Source of the DNA: Photobacterium salinisoli
GTDB taxonomy: Bacteria; Pseudomonadota; Gammaproteobacteria; Enterobacterales; Vibrionaceae
DNA length: 64,000 bases
Assembly: GCF_003614885.1 (NCBI RefSeq)
Contig: NZ_QZMS01000011.1
Span: forward strand, 1,302,001-1,366,000
Direction of reading: 5' to 3'
Part shown: one piece after another, positions 46,237 to 55,055 of the stretch
Layout: every line of letters starts with the position of its first letter
Position numbering within the stretch: position 1 is the stretch's first letter
Made by a program: the position numbers and the translations under genes
Notes under the pieces: generated by a model
The model's database searches: none
What the model was told of the DNA's origin: nothing
The model's input: only the letters and a program-made list of their open reading frames with translations

Positions 46237-47391
46237 ATGGATTTTGAACTCAATGAAGATCAGCGTGCCTTTGAAGACGCTGCGCGTCAGTTTGCCAGGG
46301 AGCAGTTATTACCTATGGCTGCCAATTGGGACGAAACGTCTACCTTCCCAAAGGATGTGTTACGTCAGGCCGGTGAAATGGGATTTCTCAGCCTGTATAC
46401 ACCACCTGAACAAGGCGGCATGGGGCTGAATCGGCTGGATGCCTCAGTTATTTTTGAGCAATTAGCCATGGGCTGCACCTCGACCACAGCGTTTATGACG
46501 ATACACAATATGGTGAGCTGGATGGTTGCCACTTTCGCGACAGAGCAGGCCAGATCTGAATGCTGCCCGAAATTAAGTACCGGAGAGTGGCTCGGATCTT
46601 ACTGTCTGACTGAAGCTAACGCGGGTTCTGATGCGGCATCGCTCACGACCAAAGCGGTGCGTCAAGGGGATCACTATGAGATTTCCGGCGCGAAAGCCTT
46701 TATTTCCGGTGCCGGAGAGACGGACTTGCTAATTGTCATGGCCCGAACTGGAGAAGCCGGGCCTGACGGTATTTCGGCGTTCATTGTGCCAGCCGGTGCT
46801 GAGGGGATCAGCTATGGCCGGAAGGAGCCTAAGCTGGGATGGCACAGCCAGCCAACACGCGCGGTGACATTCGATAAAGTCCGGATTCCTGCCCATTACC
46901 TGTTAGGGGAAGAAGGTCAGGGATTTAAATTCGCCATGAAAGGCCTGGATGGCGGCCGGATTAACATTGCCACCTGTTCTGTGGGTACCGCACAGCAGGC
47001 GCTGAATCTGGCTCGCCAGTACATGACAGAGCGCAAACAGTTTGGCAAACCGCTGGCACATTTTCAGGCCCTGCAATTCAAACTGGCTGATATGGCGACA
47101 GAGCTGGTGGCGGCGCGTCAGCTGGTGCGATATGCCGCCAGCAAGCTGGATCGCGGCGATCCAGAAGCTACGGCCTATTGCGCCATGGCAAAACGCTTTG
47201 CAACCGATGTGGGATTTGCCGTTTGTGATCAGGCACTGCAGCTCTATGGTGGCTATGGCTATATTCAGGAATATCCGATTGAGCGCCATTTTCGCGATGT
47301 GCGGGTACACCAGATTCTGGAAGGAACCAATGAAATCATGCGTTTGATCATCGCGCGTCGGTTGCTTAACGAAGATACTGCACTGCTTTGA
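46237..47391 (+). CDS. Acyl-CoA dehydrogenase, isobutyryl-CoA type
   Basis: FAD acyl-CoA dehydrogenase of 384 residues. The catalytic Glu is in the C-terminal ILEGTNEIMR (about residue 362), as in short-chain and branched-chain members, unlike liuA. Its neighbours mmsA, hydratase, hydrolase and mmsB make isobutyryl-CoA (valine) the most likely substrate; 2-methylbutyryl-CoA (isoleucine) may also be used. ATG 46237 lies 7 bases after CGGAG. Confidence 0.9.
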   Translation: MDFELNEDQRAFEDAARQFAREQLLPMAANWDETSTFPKDVLRQAGEMGFLSLYTPPEQGGMGLNRLDASVIFEQLAMGCTSTTAFMTIHNMVSWMVATFATEQARSECCPKLSTGEWLGSYCLTEANAGSDAASLTTKAVRQGDHYEISGAKAFISGAGETDLLIVMARTGEAGPDGISAFIVPAGAEGISYGRKEPKLGWHSQPTRAVTFDKVRIPAHYLLGEEGQGFKFAMKGLDGGRINIATCSVGTAQQALNLARQYMTERKQFGKPLAHFQALQFKLADMATELVAARQLVRYAASKLDRGDPEATAYCAMAKRFATDVGFAVCDQALQLYGGYGYIQEYPIERHFRDVRVHQILEGTNEIMRLIIARRLLNEDTALL

Positions 47392-47488
47392 ATTACTGTG
47401 CTCAGTCCGCAGGCATAAAATGCACGCAAGCTACCTTAATACAGAGTTTGCAATTACAGCGCACGCAATTAATGAGAAAGAGGGCGGG

Positions 47489-48286
47489 ATGATGAATCCA
47501 CTGACACAAACAGGCGGCCCGATTGAGGTGACGATTGATGGTCATGTTGCGGTACTGACCATGAATAACCCGCCAGCCAACACCTGGACGGCAGACAGTC
47601 TTAATCTGCTGAAATCTCTGGTTGAAGCACTGAATACAGACAAATCCATTTATGCTTTGGTGCTGACGGGAAAAGGTGAGAAATTCTTTTCTGCCGGTGC
47701 CGATCTCAAACTCTTCGCCAGCGGCGATAAAGGCGTGGCGGCTGACATGGCGTATTGCTTCGGCGAGGCCTTTGAAACCTTGTCGTCCTATCGGGGAGTC
47801 TCGATTGCTGCGATTAACGGTTATGCCATGGGCGGTGGCCTTGAAGTGGCGCTGGCCTGTGACATCCGTATTGCTGAGGCCCATGCGTTGATGGCACTGC
47901 CGGAAGCCAGTGTCGGTCTGCTTCCTTGTGCGGGTGGCACGCAGAACCTGGCCTGGCTGGTGGGTGAAGGCTGGGCAAAACGTATGATTTTGTGTGGTGA
48001 GCGGGTCGGGGCCTCACAGGCGCTGGACATCCGTCTGGTTGAAGAAGTGGTGGCTTCAGGGCAAGGTCTGGAAACAGCAATGAAACTGGCGGCGGAAGTC
48101 GCGAACCAGTCACCTACGGCGGTCACAGCCTGTAAAGCATTGATACAGCAGGCAAGATTTGCGCCATTACATCAGGGTCTGATTCAGGAAAGGGAGCGTT
48201 TTGTTCGCCTGTTTGATACTGCCGATCAACAAGAAGGGGTGAATGCGTTTCTGGAGAAACGTGCGCCTGCCTGGAAAAACGAATAA
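47489..48286 (+). CDS. Enoyl-CoA hydratase
   Basis: Crotonase-family hydratase of 265 residues. The oxyanion-hole loop is FFSAGADLKLF and GYAMGGGLEVALACD, with catalytic Glu residues in ALPEASVGLLPCAGGTQ. In this operon it should hydrate methacrylyl-CoA (valine) and perhaps tiglyl-CoA (isoleucine). The start at 47489 or the adjacent ATG 47492 follows GAGGG; the frame upstream to 47420 has no ribosome site and no family similarity. Confidence 0.9.
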   Translation: MMNPLTQTGGPIEVTIDGHVAVLTMNNPPANTWTADSLNLLKSLVEALNTDKSIYALVLTGKGEKFFSAGADLKLFASGDKGVAADMAYCFGEAFETLSSYRGVSIAAINGYAMGGGLEVALACDIRIAEAHALMALPEASVGLLPCAGGTQNLAWLVGEGWAKRMILCGERVGASQALDIRLVEEVVASGQGLETAMKLAAEVANQSPTAVTACKALIQQARFAPLHQGLIQERERFVRLFDTADQQEGVNAFLEKRAPAWKNE

Positions 48287-48365
48287 GACAGAAATACTGG
48301 ATGTCGTGTCCGCCATCATGGTTATGGCTGGCACGCAGCATGAGAAGATCATGAATGGAGAGATC

Positions 48366-49517
48366 ATGACAGGAACAATGAAATTTAACGAGCTGGAATG
48401 CGCAGACGGTTCCCGTATTGGTATCGCAGCGCTGGAAAATCCCGCTGCACTGAATGCACTCACACTGCCTATGCTCAAGCAGTTAAGCACTCAATTGGCT
48501 GACTGGGAAAATGACAGCAATATCGTGTGTGTTTTACTTCACAGCGAGCACAGTAAAGCCTTTTGTGCCGGTGGGGATGTGCGTGCTATGTACCACGCCA
48601 TGATTGAAGCTGATGCCCACAAGCAGGCCGGCGAAAGTGGTGCATCGCCTGAAGCTTTTCTGACTGAGTATTTCAGCGTTGAGTATCGCTGTGATTATCA
48701 GATCCATCAGTACAAGAAACCGCTCATTGTATGGGGGGAAGGCATTGTGATGGGCGGCGGTATCGGCCTGTATATGGGAGCGAGCCACCGGGTAGTGACT
48801 CCAACCAGCATACTGGCAATGCCGGAAGTTACGATTGGCTTGTATCCGGATGTTGGCGGCACCTGGTTTCTGAATCAGTTACCTCCCGGTATCGGACTGT
48901 TTCTGGGGCTGACAGGTGCACGAGTGAATGCCAGCGATGCCCTCGATCTGAAAATGGCGGATTATATTTTACTGGCTGAGCATAAACAGGCTGCGCTTTC
49001 CGGTTTGCAGGCCATTGACTGGCAGCAGGCTGGGGATTCAGATAAGGCTGTCACATCGTGCCTGAGTCAATTGGCGGAGTCGGCGAAACCATCATGGCCA
49101 CCCAGCCAGATGATCCCTTATTTCCCTCAGATCCAGGCTGCCAGCGTAGGGCGTGATCTGAATGAAATCTGTCAGCAAATTCAGGCTATTGATGGTTTAG
49201 GTACCTGGTTGGAATCCGCAAAATCGACCCTGAAACACGGCAGTCCTGTCACTGCGCATATCTGCTACCGGCAAATGACAGACTACAAAGCCCTTTCTCT
49301 GGCTGATTGTTTCCGTCTTGAGCTTGGCTTGTCTGTTCGCTGCGGGATGTTGGGCGAGTTTCAGGAAGGCGTCCGGGCACGATTGATTGATAAGTGCGGA
49401 GAACCAAAATGGATTTTCCCCACTGTGTCGTCAGTAGATAGCAGCGTAATTGATGATCTTTTTGCACCTATGTGGAGTGATGATGATCACCCGCTGCGTG
49501 ACTTAGGCGCAGAGTAA
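48366..49517 (+). CDS. 3-hydroxyisobutyryl-CoA hydrolase
   Basis: Crotonase-fold thioesterase of 383 residues that frees 3-hydroxyisobutyrate in valine breakdown. Family traits: HSKAFCAGGDVRAMY (about 56-70), WGEGIVMGGGIGLYMGASHRV and MPEVTIGLYPDVGGTWFLNQLP, plus the extra C-terminal hydrolase region that hydratases lack. ATG 48366 is preceded by GGAG; the upstream frame overlaps the hydratase end and is not needed. mmsB follows 54 bases later. Confidence 0.93.
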   Translation: MTGTMKFNELECADGSRIGIAALENPAALNALTLPMLKQLSTQLADWENDSNIVCVLLHSEHSKAFCAGGDVRAMYHAMIEADAHKQAGESGASPEAFLTEYFSVEYRCDYQIHQYKKPLIVWGEGIVMGGGIGLYMGASHRVVTPTSILAMPEVTIGLYPDVGGTWFLNQLPPGIGLFLGLTGARVNASDALDLKMADYILLAEHKQAALSGLQAIDWQQAGDSDKAVTSCLSQLAESAKPSWPPSQMIPYFPQIQAASVGRDLNEICQQIQAIDGLGTWLESAKSTLKHGSPVTAHICYRQMTDYKALSLADCFRLELGLSVRCGMLGEFQEGVRARLIDKCGEPKWIFPTVSSVDSSVIDDLFAPMWSDDDHPLRDLGAE

Positions 49518-49571
49518 TACCTGCACCCTACACATAGACCCGGGCTTACAGAGTCTGAACAGGAGTGTGTT

Positions 49572-50486
49572 ATGGCAGCAATTGCATTTATTGGATTAGG
49601 CAACATGGGCAGCCCGATGGCGAGGAATTTACTCAGCGCGGGCTATCACGTCAATGTTTACGATATCAATACAGACGCGGCTCGTAAGCTGGAAAAAGAG
49701 GGGGCTAAAGTGGCGTCCTCTTTAAAAGAAGCAGTAACCGGAGCGGATACCGTGATCACCATGCTGCCGGCAGGTCAGCATGTCCATGATGTTTATCTGG
49801 GGCCAAAAGGTCAGCCTGAAGCAGGCCTGCTCAATCTGGTTTCGGCCGGCACTTTTCTGATTGACTCTTCCACTATTGATCCTGCAACGGCAAAAGAAGT
49901 GGCCAGTCATGCCCAGCAGCATCAGCTGGAGTTTGTTGACGCACCTGTCTCTGGCGGTGTTGCCGGTGCTGAGGCAGGTACGTTGACATTCATTGTTGGT
50001 GGAACGGATTCAGCCTTTCATCGTGCAGAAGCCGTTCTGCAGCATGTGGGAAAGAATATCTTCCATGCGGGACCGGCCGGTGCCGGGCAGATGGCAAAAA
50101 TCTGCAATAACCTGATGCTGGCCGTCCAAATGGCCGGTGCCTGTGAAGCGATTAATCTGGGTATGGAAAACGGACTGGATCCCAAGGTGTTGTCAGACAT
50201 CATGCTGCAAAGCTCTGGTCGTAACTGGGTACTGGAACTATATAACCCTTGTCCCGGAGTGATGGAAAATGCACCTGCCAGTAAAGGCTATCAGCCTGGG
50301 TTTATGAGTAAACTGATGCTCAAAGATTTGGGACTAGGAATGGATGCCGCACTGCAAAGTCAGACGGCTGTGCCGATGGGGGCACTGGCGCGTAATCTGT
50401 ATGCTTTTCACAATGCGAACGGCAATGAGCAGCGCGATTTTTCCAGCCTGTTTGAGTTTTATCACGGTGAAGCAAAACAACCTTAA
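49572..50486 (+). CDS. mmsB: 3-hydroxyisobutyrate dehydrogenase
   Basis: NAD-dependent beta-hydroxyacid dehydrogenase of 304 residues that oxidises 3-hydroxyisobutyrate to methylmalonate semialdehyde, the substrate of MmsA. Rossmann motif IGLGNMGSPMARNL at about 6-19, signature VDAPVSGGVAGAEAGTLTFIVGG (about 118-140), and the catalytic Lys in GAGQMAKICNNL (about 175). AGGAG lies 7 bases upstream of the ATG. Confidence 0.95.
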   Translation: MAAIAFIGLGNMGSPMARNLLSAGYHVNVYDINTDAARKLEKEGAKVASSLKEAVTGADTVITMLPAGQHVHDVYLGPKGQPEAGLLNLVSAGTFLIDSSTIDPATAKEVASHAQQHQLEFVDAPVSGGVAGAEAGTLTFIVGGTDSAFHRAEAVLQHVGKNIFHAGPAGAGQMAKICNNLMLAVQMAGACEAINLGMENGLDPKVLSDIMLQSSGRNWVLELYNPCPGVMENAPASKGYQPGFMSKLMLKDLGLGMDAALQSQTAVPMGALARNLYAFHNANGNEQRDFSSLFEFYHGEAKQP

Positions 50487-50503
50487 TGTAAAAGGAGATC
50501 AGT

Positions 50504-51262
50504 ATGGATTTACGAAATGCTGTGATTGCAATCACCGGTGCTGGCCAGGGTTTAGGGCAAATGATGGCTGTGACACTGGCGCAGGCAGGTGCGGACTTAG
50601 CCTTGATAGATTTGAACCAGGAAGGGCTCGCGCAAACGCGGACCCAATGTCAGATGTTAAGCAGTAAGGCATTGACGTATGAAGCGGATGTGACACAGGA
50701 AAACCAGGTCGAGCGGGTATTTGATCAGATCATTGACGATTTTGGTCAGTTGGATGGTTTAGTAAACAATGCCGGTATTCTGCGTGATGGTTTGCTGGTA
50801 AAAGTGAAAGATGGCGAATTAACGAAAATGTCGCTTGAACAGTTCAATGCCGTGATGACAGTTAACAGTACAGGGACTTTTCTCTGTGGTCGGGAAGCTG
50901 CTGCCCGCATGATCCAGACGGAGCGGCCTGGAGTGATTATTAATATTTCCAGTGTCGCCAGAGCCGGAAACTTTGGTCAGACTAACTATGCCGCTTCCAA
51001 AGCCGCCGTAGCCACTATGGCTGTTTGCTGGGCAAAAGAGTTGGGACGTTATGGCATTCGCGCCGCAGCTATCGCGCCGGGCGTTGTCAAAACGCCAATG
51101 GCGGAGCAAATGCCGCAGGAAGCGATAGACCGGCTTGAAAAAATGATCCCGCTAAAGCGTGTTGGTCAGGCCAAAGAAATTGCTCATGCGGTGAAATTTA
51201 TTCTGGAAAATGACTATTTCACCGGCAGGGTACTGGAAGTGGATGGCGGTATGAGAATGTAG
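50504..51262 (+). CDS. SDR, possible 2-methyl-3-hydroxybutyryl-CoA dehydrogenase
   Basis: Classical SDR of 252 residues. TGAGQGLG at 11-18, NNAG at 88-91, catalytic Ser150, Tyr162 and Lys166. The insert LLVKVKDGELTKMSLEQF and the end FILENDYFTGRVLEVDGGMRM resemble type 10 17-beta-HSD, the 2-methyl-3-hydroxybutyryl-CoA dehydrogenase of isoleucine breakdown. With the thiolase it could complete that path. Substrate inferred. It begins 18 bases after mmsB with AAGGAG upstream. Confidence 0.85.
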   Translation: MDLRNAVIAITGAGQGLGQMMAVTLAQAGADLALIDLNQEGLAQTRTQCQMLSSKALTYEADVTQENQVERVFDQIIDDFGQLDGLVNNAGILRDGLLVKVKDGELTKMSLEQFNAVMTVNSTGTFLCGREAAARMIQTERPGVIINISSVARAGNFGQTNYAASKAAVATMAVCWAKELGRYGIRAAAIAPGVVKTPMAEQMPQEAIDRLEKMIPLKRVGQAKEIAHAVKFILENDYFTGRVLEVDGGMRM

Positions 51263-51296
51263 TTTACCGTTTACCGTTTACCGTTTACCGTTTGAC
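51262..51296. repeat. Heptamer direct repeat (GTTTACC) x4 plus partial
   Basis: Four perfect copies of GTTTACC followed by GTTTGAC, starting at the last base of the SDR stop codon. It may be a slippage-made microsatellite without function. Confidence 0.85.
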
Positions 51297-51312
51297 TAAT
51301 GCTTCAGGCAAT

Positions 51313-51340
51313 ACGGGCCATAATTGGCCCGTAACTTTTG
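51313..51340. terminator. Terminator-like hairpin after SDR
   Basis: A perfect 8-bp stem ACGGGCCA/TGGCCCGT with a TAAT loop is followed by AACTTTTG. It is a moderate terminator for the rightward operon and, reversed, for the small gene next to it. Confidence 0.65.
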
Positions 51341-51348
51341 TCGGTAAA

Positions 51349-51468
51349 CTAGGGGCCGTACACGATAGCGTACAATGCGAGTCCGCCACCAATGACCAGC
51401 ATTAGCAGCGACAGGTAAACAGTAATTTTCGTCAGTATAGACATCCATTTAGGCTGGTTTTCAGGCAT
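51349..51468 (-). CDS. 39-residue single-span membrane protein
   Basis: A short frame from ATG 51468 to TAG 51349 that normal gene callers would miss. It encodes 39 residues: a polar start (MPENQPKWMSILTK), one hydrophobic segment of about 20 residues (ITVYLSLLMLVIGGGLALYA) and a short tail ending YGP. The layout is that of a small inner-membrane protein. The ribosome site is weak (AATAAG). It lies in the same direction as the upstream LysR gene, 79 bases away. Function unknown. Confidence 0.5.
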   Translation of the reverse strand: MPENQPKWMSILTKITVYLSLLMLVIGGGLALYAIVYGP

Positions 51469-51547
51469 CGTCTTATTGTCTTAGGTTTATGTATATGGCA
51501 GTTTTCTGTCGCGGGACAATGCCACAAAACAGACGGTCAGGCGAGTG

Positions 51548-52471
51548 CTATTCACATTTGATTGCAGTTTTCATCATTGTGATCCCACGCGGTTTTTCTA
51601 TGGGCTGTGAATCACACTGGATCACTGGCGGATTGCGCTGAAACGCATGGCTTATCGATTTAGCCTGCTGGGCAGTCAGCCGGGATTGTGAGCGGGAGGC
51701 CAGCGCCAGCACGATATCAATATTAGGCAGTGATGGCAGCCAATCGGCATTAAGCACCTTTAAATCCGGCGCCATACTGCTTCGTGCCATTGCCCCGATG
51801 GCAAGTCCGGCTCTAACCATACCGCGTTGTGCTGTCGCACTGCTGCTGCAACTGATCAGATCAAAGCTGATTTCCTGCTTCATCAAGCCATCCAGTGCCG
51901 CGGCATGAAATTTACAATCTGCCTGAAAAAGCGCAATGGGCAAAGGACGACGATGAAGTAAATCGATTTGTGAGGTGCCGTACCATACGCCCTGATCGTG
52001 CATCAGAAAGTGACCTTCTTCCGAGTCCGGATGGCGTGTCAGCATGGCGGCATGCAATTCACCTTTATCCATCAATTGCCGCAAACGCACACTGGATGCA
52101 CAGGTGACATGTATCTGTACCGGGCCTAGTTGCTCGCGAATCAGGAAAACAAGGTGCGGCAGCAGGGTTTCAGCATAATCATCCGGACAACCTATCAGCA
52201 AAGGTTGGGTGTCAGCGTTTGATTTCAGGCTGGAGACCGCCTCGTCATGAAGGCTTAACAATCGGCGGGCATAACTTGCGAGTTGTTGTCCCTCGTGAGT
52301 TAACACCAATTGGCGACCTTCACGTTGAAACAGGCACTTATCTAATTCCTGCTCGAGTTTTTTCATCTGCATACTGATAGCAGACTGTGTTCTGAAGGTC
52401 TGTTTTGCTGCCCGGGTAAAACTTCCTGTATCGATAAAAGCGAGAAAGCTGCGCAGCGCATCAATATCCAT
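51548..52471 (-). CDS. LysR-family transcriptional regulator
   Basis: A 307-residue LysR protein: helix-turn-helix at about 4-62 (ALRSFLAFIDTGSFTRAAKQTFRTQSAISMQMKKLE) and an effector-binding domain from about 90. The C terminus is extended by a variable polar stretch. Its target is not evident: the neighbours are a small membrane protein downstream and the immunity-gene array upstream in the same direction, beyond a terminator. Confidence 0.87.
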   Translation of the reverse strand: MDIDALRSFLAFIDTGSFTRAAKQTFRTQSAISMQMKKLEQELDKCLFQREGRQLVLTHEGQQLASYARRLLSLHDEAVSSLKSNADTQPLLIGCPDDYAETLLPHLVFLIREQLGPVQIHVTCASSVRLRQLMDKGELHAAMLTRHPDSEEGHFLMHDQGVWYGTSQIDLLHRRPLPIALFQADCKFHAAALDGLMKQEISFDLISCSSSATAQRGMVRAGLAIGAMARSSMAPDLKVLNADWLPSLPNIDIVLALASRSQSRLTAQQAKSISHAFQRNPPVIQCDSQPIEKPRGITMMKTAIKCE

Positions 52472-52554
52472 GAGTGTCCCTGACGAAAGTCCATTTAATA
52501 GTCAGGTAAGCATACAGCGAGTGTGGCCAGAATGTCACTAAGCTAAAAACCAGT

Positions 52555-52590
52555 ATAAAAAACACAGGCAGCCATGAAGGCTGCCTGTGT
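52555..52590 (-). terminator. Terminator of the effector-immunity operon
   Basis: A perfect 12-bp stem ACACAGGCAGCC/GGCTGCCTGTGT with a 5-base loop is followed, reading leftward, by a run of T. It lies about 110 bases after the last immunity-like gene. Confidence 0.88.
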
Positions 52591-52700
52591 GAGTGACAGG
52601 TGAGGGGCCGAGAATACCCGTCTTTTTGACAGGCAACGGCATAGTCAAACAACGTTTAATGGTATTTCTTCTTTCAATTAAAGCCGCTGTCAGCCCGTTT

Positions 52701-53294
52701 TTATTTGTCGTATGGTGATCCAGGAAACGGAGTGTCGGAGGCTTCGCCAATGCCGTCGAAGAGTACGACAACTTCGGTGGTGTTATCCGGTGAGCGGACT
52801 ACCCAACCATTGGGGTCGGCGTTCTCTTTGGGAGTGCAGTCCATACGATATGAATAACAATTCATCGAATATAGAACACGTACTCTTTCACTGTCTACGA
52901 CAACTCTAATCCTTGTATTCAATGTTTTATGGTTTCTGTAGTAATTACGGAGTGTTTCAATTTTTTGCTTTGCCAGATTGCTGTCAATAGGTGTAGAGAT
53001 GCGATAAAAACCAAATAATTCATCTTCATCAGCATGATATTTGGCCCAATACCCGTCAATGTATTTAGGAATTCCAATGCTGCCGATATCTGCACTAGCT
53101 CCCGAATAGCTACTTACGGCACCATGAGCAAAACTGGCTCCTCCACCTTGTGTATCTTTTATGTACATTAATTTGATGCTGTGATAACCGGTTGTACTTC
53201 CGGCAGTTCCAATCGAAGCAATAGATGCTGGTTTGTTGGAACAGCCTACAAACAGGCTGCATATCAGGGGTATGATAAAAAGTTTGTTATTCAT
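52701..53294 (-). CDS. Putative T6SS immunity lipoprotein, copy 5 (last in operon)
   Basis: A 197-residue lipoprotein: signal MNNKLFIIPLICSLFVGC with lipobox FVGC (Cys18), so it is exported and lipidated. It has the common core of the five paralogues: GxHxIK near 40, a GASADIGSIGIP-type segment, IDSNLAKQKIETLRNYY, four Cys in the last third and the end FPGSPYDK. The family resembles DUF3304-type proteins next to Tle1 effectors. A periplasmic lipoprotein is where protection from a phospholipase delivered by T6SS is expected. The first 4 bases (ATGA) overlap the previous stop. Confidence 0.8.
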   Translation of the reverse strand: MNNKLFIIPLICSLFVGCSNKPASIASIGTAGSTTGYHSIKLMYIKDTQGGGASFAHGAVSSYSGASADIGSIGIPKYIDGYWAKYHADEDELFGFYRISTPIDSNLAKQKIETLRNYYRNHKTLNTRIRVVVDSERVRVLYSMNCYSYRMDCTPKENADPNGWVVRSPDNTTEVVVLFDGIGEASDTPFPGSPYDK

Positions 53295-53875
53295 TTATCG
53301 TATGGTGACCCAGGAAACGGAGTGTCGGAGGCTTCGCCAGTGCCGTCGAAGAGCAATACGAGTTGAGTGGCATCATTTGACTGATGAATAACCCAGCCAT
53401 TAGGGTCAGCATTTTCTTTCGGGCTGCAGTCCATACGATAAGAAAAGCAATTCATTGTGTAATACAGTCTAACGCGTGGTCCATCAACAACTAAATGCAT
53501 ACTAGTGTTAAATGTTTTATGGTTCTTGTAGTAATTACGGAGTGTTTCAATTTTTTGCTTTGCCAGATTGCTGTCAATAGGGACGGATAAGTAATAGAAC
53601 TTTTCGAATGAATCCCAGCCTTTGGACCAGTAACCTTTAATGTTGCTAGGAATACTTATGTGCCCAATATCTGCGCTAGCCCCCGCGTAACCACTGATTG
53701 CTCCATAAGCAAAACTGGCTCCTCCCCCTTGGATATCTGTTACTTGCATCATTTTGATAATATGCGGACCTGATGTGCTGCCAGCGCTTCCAGTCGAAGC
53801 AATAGATGCTGGTGTGTTTGAACAGCCTACAAACAGGCAACATGCTAGGGGAATGATAAAAAGTTTGTTATTCAT
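53291..53875 (-). CDS. Putative T6SS immunity lipoprotein, copy 4
   Basis: A 194-residue paralogue, signal MNNKLFIIPLACCLFVGC. Its central part reads YWSKGWDSFEKFYYLSVP, close to copy 1 (YWSKGWDSYEKYYHIT) and unlike its direct neighbours, while the C-terminal segment DCSPKENADPNGWVIHQS is like copy 2. This patchwork suggests recombination between copies. It overlaps copy 3 by 4 bases. Confidence 0.8.
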   Translation of the reverse strand: MNNKLFIIPLACCLFVGCSNTPASIASTGSAGSTSGPHIIKMMQVTDIQGGGASFAYGAISGYAGASADIGHISIPSNIKGYWSKGWDSFEKFYYLSVPIDSNLAKQKIETLRNYYKNHKTFNTSMHLVVDGPRVRLYYTMNCFSYRMDCSPKENADPNGWVIHQSNDATQLVLLFDGTGEASDTPFPGSPYDK

Positions 53876-54465
53876 TTATCGTATGGTGACCCAGTAAACG
53901 GAGTATCGGAAGTATCGCCAGTGCCGTCGAAGAGTACGACAACTTCGGTGGTGTTATCCGGTGAGCGGACTACCCAACCATTGGGGTCGGCGTTCTCTTT
54001 GGGAGTGCAGTCATCCAGCTTTGAAAAGCAATTCATTGTGTATAGCAGGCGAACGCGCGGGCCGTCTACAATTAACTGCATTGCAGTGTTTGCTGTTTTA
54101 AAGCTCTTGTAATACTCTCGAAGAGCATTAATTTTCAGCCCAGCAAGCTTGCTATCTATTTGTTTGCTTATATTGTAAAACGCTGTAAATTTCTCTCCTT
54201 CTATATTGTATTTAGCCCAAAACCCTGTGATTTCGGCAGGCGTGCCGATAGCACCAATATCTGCACTTTTTCCGCTGTAACTGCTTATCGCACCATAGCC
54301 AAAGCCAGCATTTTCACCTGTTATATCTTTTATGTTCATAACCCTAATACTGTGGTAGCCGCTAATGCTTCCAGCGCTTCCAATCGAAGCAATAGATGCT
54401 GGTTTGTTGGAACAGCCTACAAATAAGCTGCATATCAGGGGTATGATAAAAGGTTTGTTATTCAT
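53872..54465 (-). CDS. Putative T6SS immunity lipoprotein, copy 3
   Basis: A 197-residue paralogue, signal MNNKPFIIPLICSLFVGC. The N-terminal mature part (SIRVMNIKDITGENAGFGYGA) matches copy 2, the middle (KFTAFYNISKQIDSKLAGLKINALREYYKSF) is its own, and the C-terminal part (DDCTPKENADPNGWVVRSPD) matches copies 1 and 5. It overlaps copy 2 by ATGA, so translation is likely coupled. Confidence 0.8.
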   Translation of the reverse strand: MNNKPFIIPLICSLFVGCSNKPASIASIGSAGSISGYHSIRVMNIKDITGENAGFGYGAISSYSGKSADIGAIGTPAEITGFWAKYNIEGEKFTAFYNISKQIDSKLAGLKINALREYYKSFKTANTAMQLIVDGPRVRLLYTMNCFSKLDDCTPKENADPNGWVVRSPDNTTEVVVLFDGTGDTSDTPFTGSPYDK

Positions 54466-55055
54466 TTATCGTATGGTGATCCAGGAAACGGCGTATCGGA
54501 GACTTCGCCAATGCCGTCGAAGAGTAATACGAGCTGAGTGGCATCATTTGATTGATGAATAATCCAGTTATTAGGGTCAGCATTTTCTTTCGGGCTGCAG
54601 TCCATACGATAAGAAAAGCAATTCATAGTGTAATACAGTCTAATGCGTGGGCCATCAACGATTAACTGCATACTTGCGTTAAATGTTTTATGGTTTTTGT
54701 AGTAATTACGGAGTGTTTCAATTTTTTGCTTTGCCAGATTGCTGTCAATGGTTTTATTAATACGATAGAAAGCTGCGAAACCATCTTCATCCGCATTATA
54801 TTTAGCCCAATAACCGCCTATATAGTTAGGTATACCAATGCTGCTGATATCTGCGCTTTTTCCTGGATAACTACTTACTGCACCATAGCCAAAACCCGCA
54901 TTTGCACCTGTCATATCTTTTATGTTCATAACCCTAATACTGTGGTATCCGGTGGTGCTGCCTGCTGTGCCAATCGAGGCAATAGGTACTGAGGTATTTG
55001 AACAGCCTGTAAACAGGCTGCAAAACATGAGTAGGAGAAAGAGTTTGTAATTCAT
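54462..55055 (-). CDS. Putative T6SS immunity lipoprotein, copy 2
   Basis: A 197-residue paralogue, signal MNYKLFLLLMFCSLFTGC. It shares RVMNIKDMTGANAGFGYGA with copy 3 and MDCSPKENADPNNWIIHQSND with copy 4. The Cys pattern and the end FPGSPYDK are conserved. It overlaps copy 1 by 4 bases. Confidence 0.8.
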   Translation of the reverse strand: MNYKLFLLLMFCSLFTGCSNTSVPIASIGTAGSTTGYHSIRVMNIKDMTGANAGFGYGAVSSYPGKSADISSIGIPNYIGGYWAKYNADEDGFAAFYRINKTIDSNLAKQKIETLRNYYKNHKTFNASMQLIVDGPRIRLYYTMNCFSYRMDCSPKENADPNNWIIHQSNDATQLVLLFDGIGEVSDTPFPGSPYDK

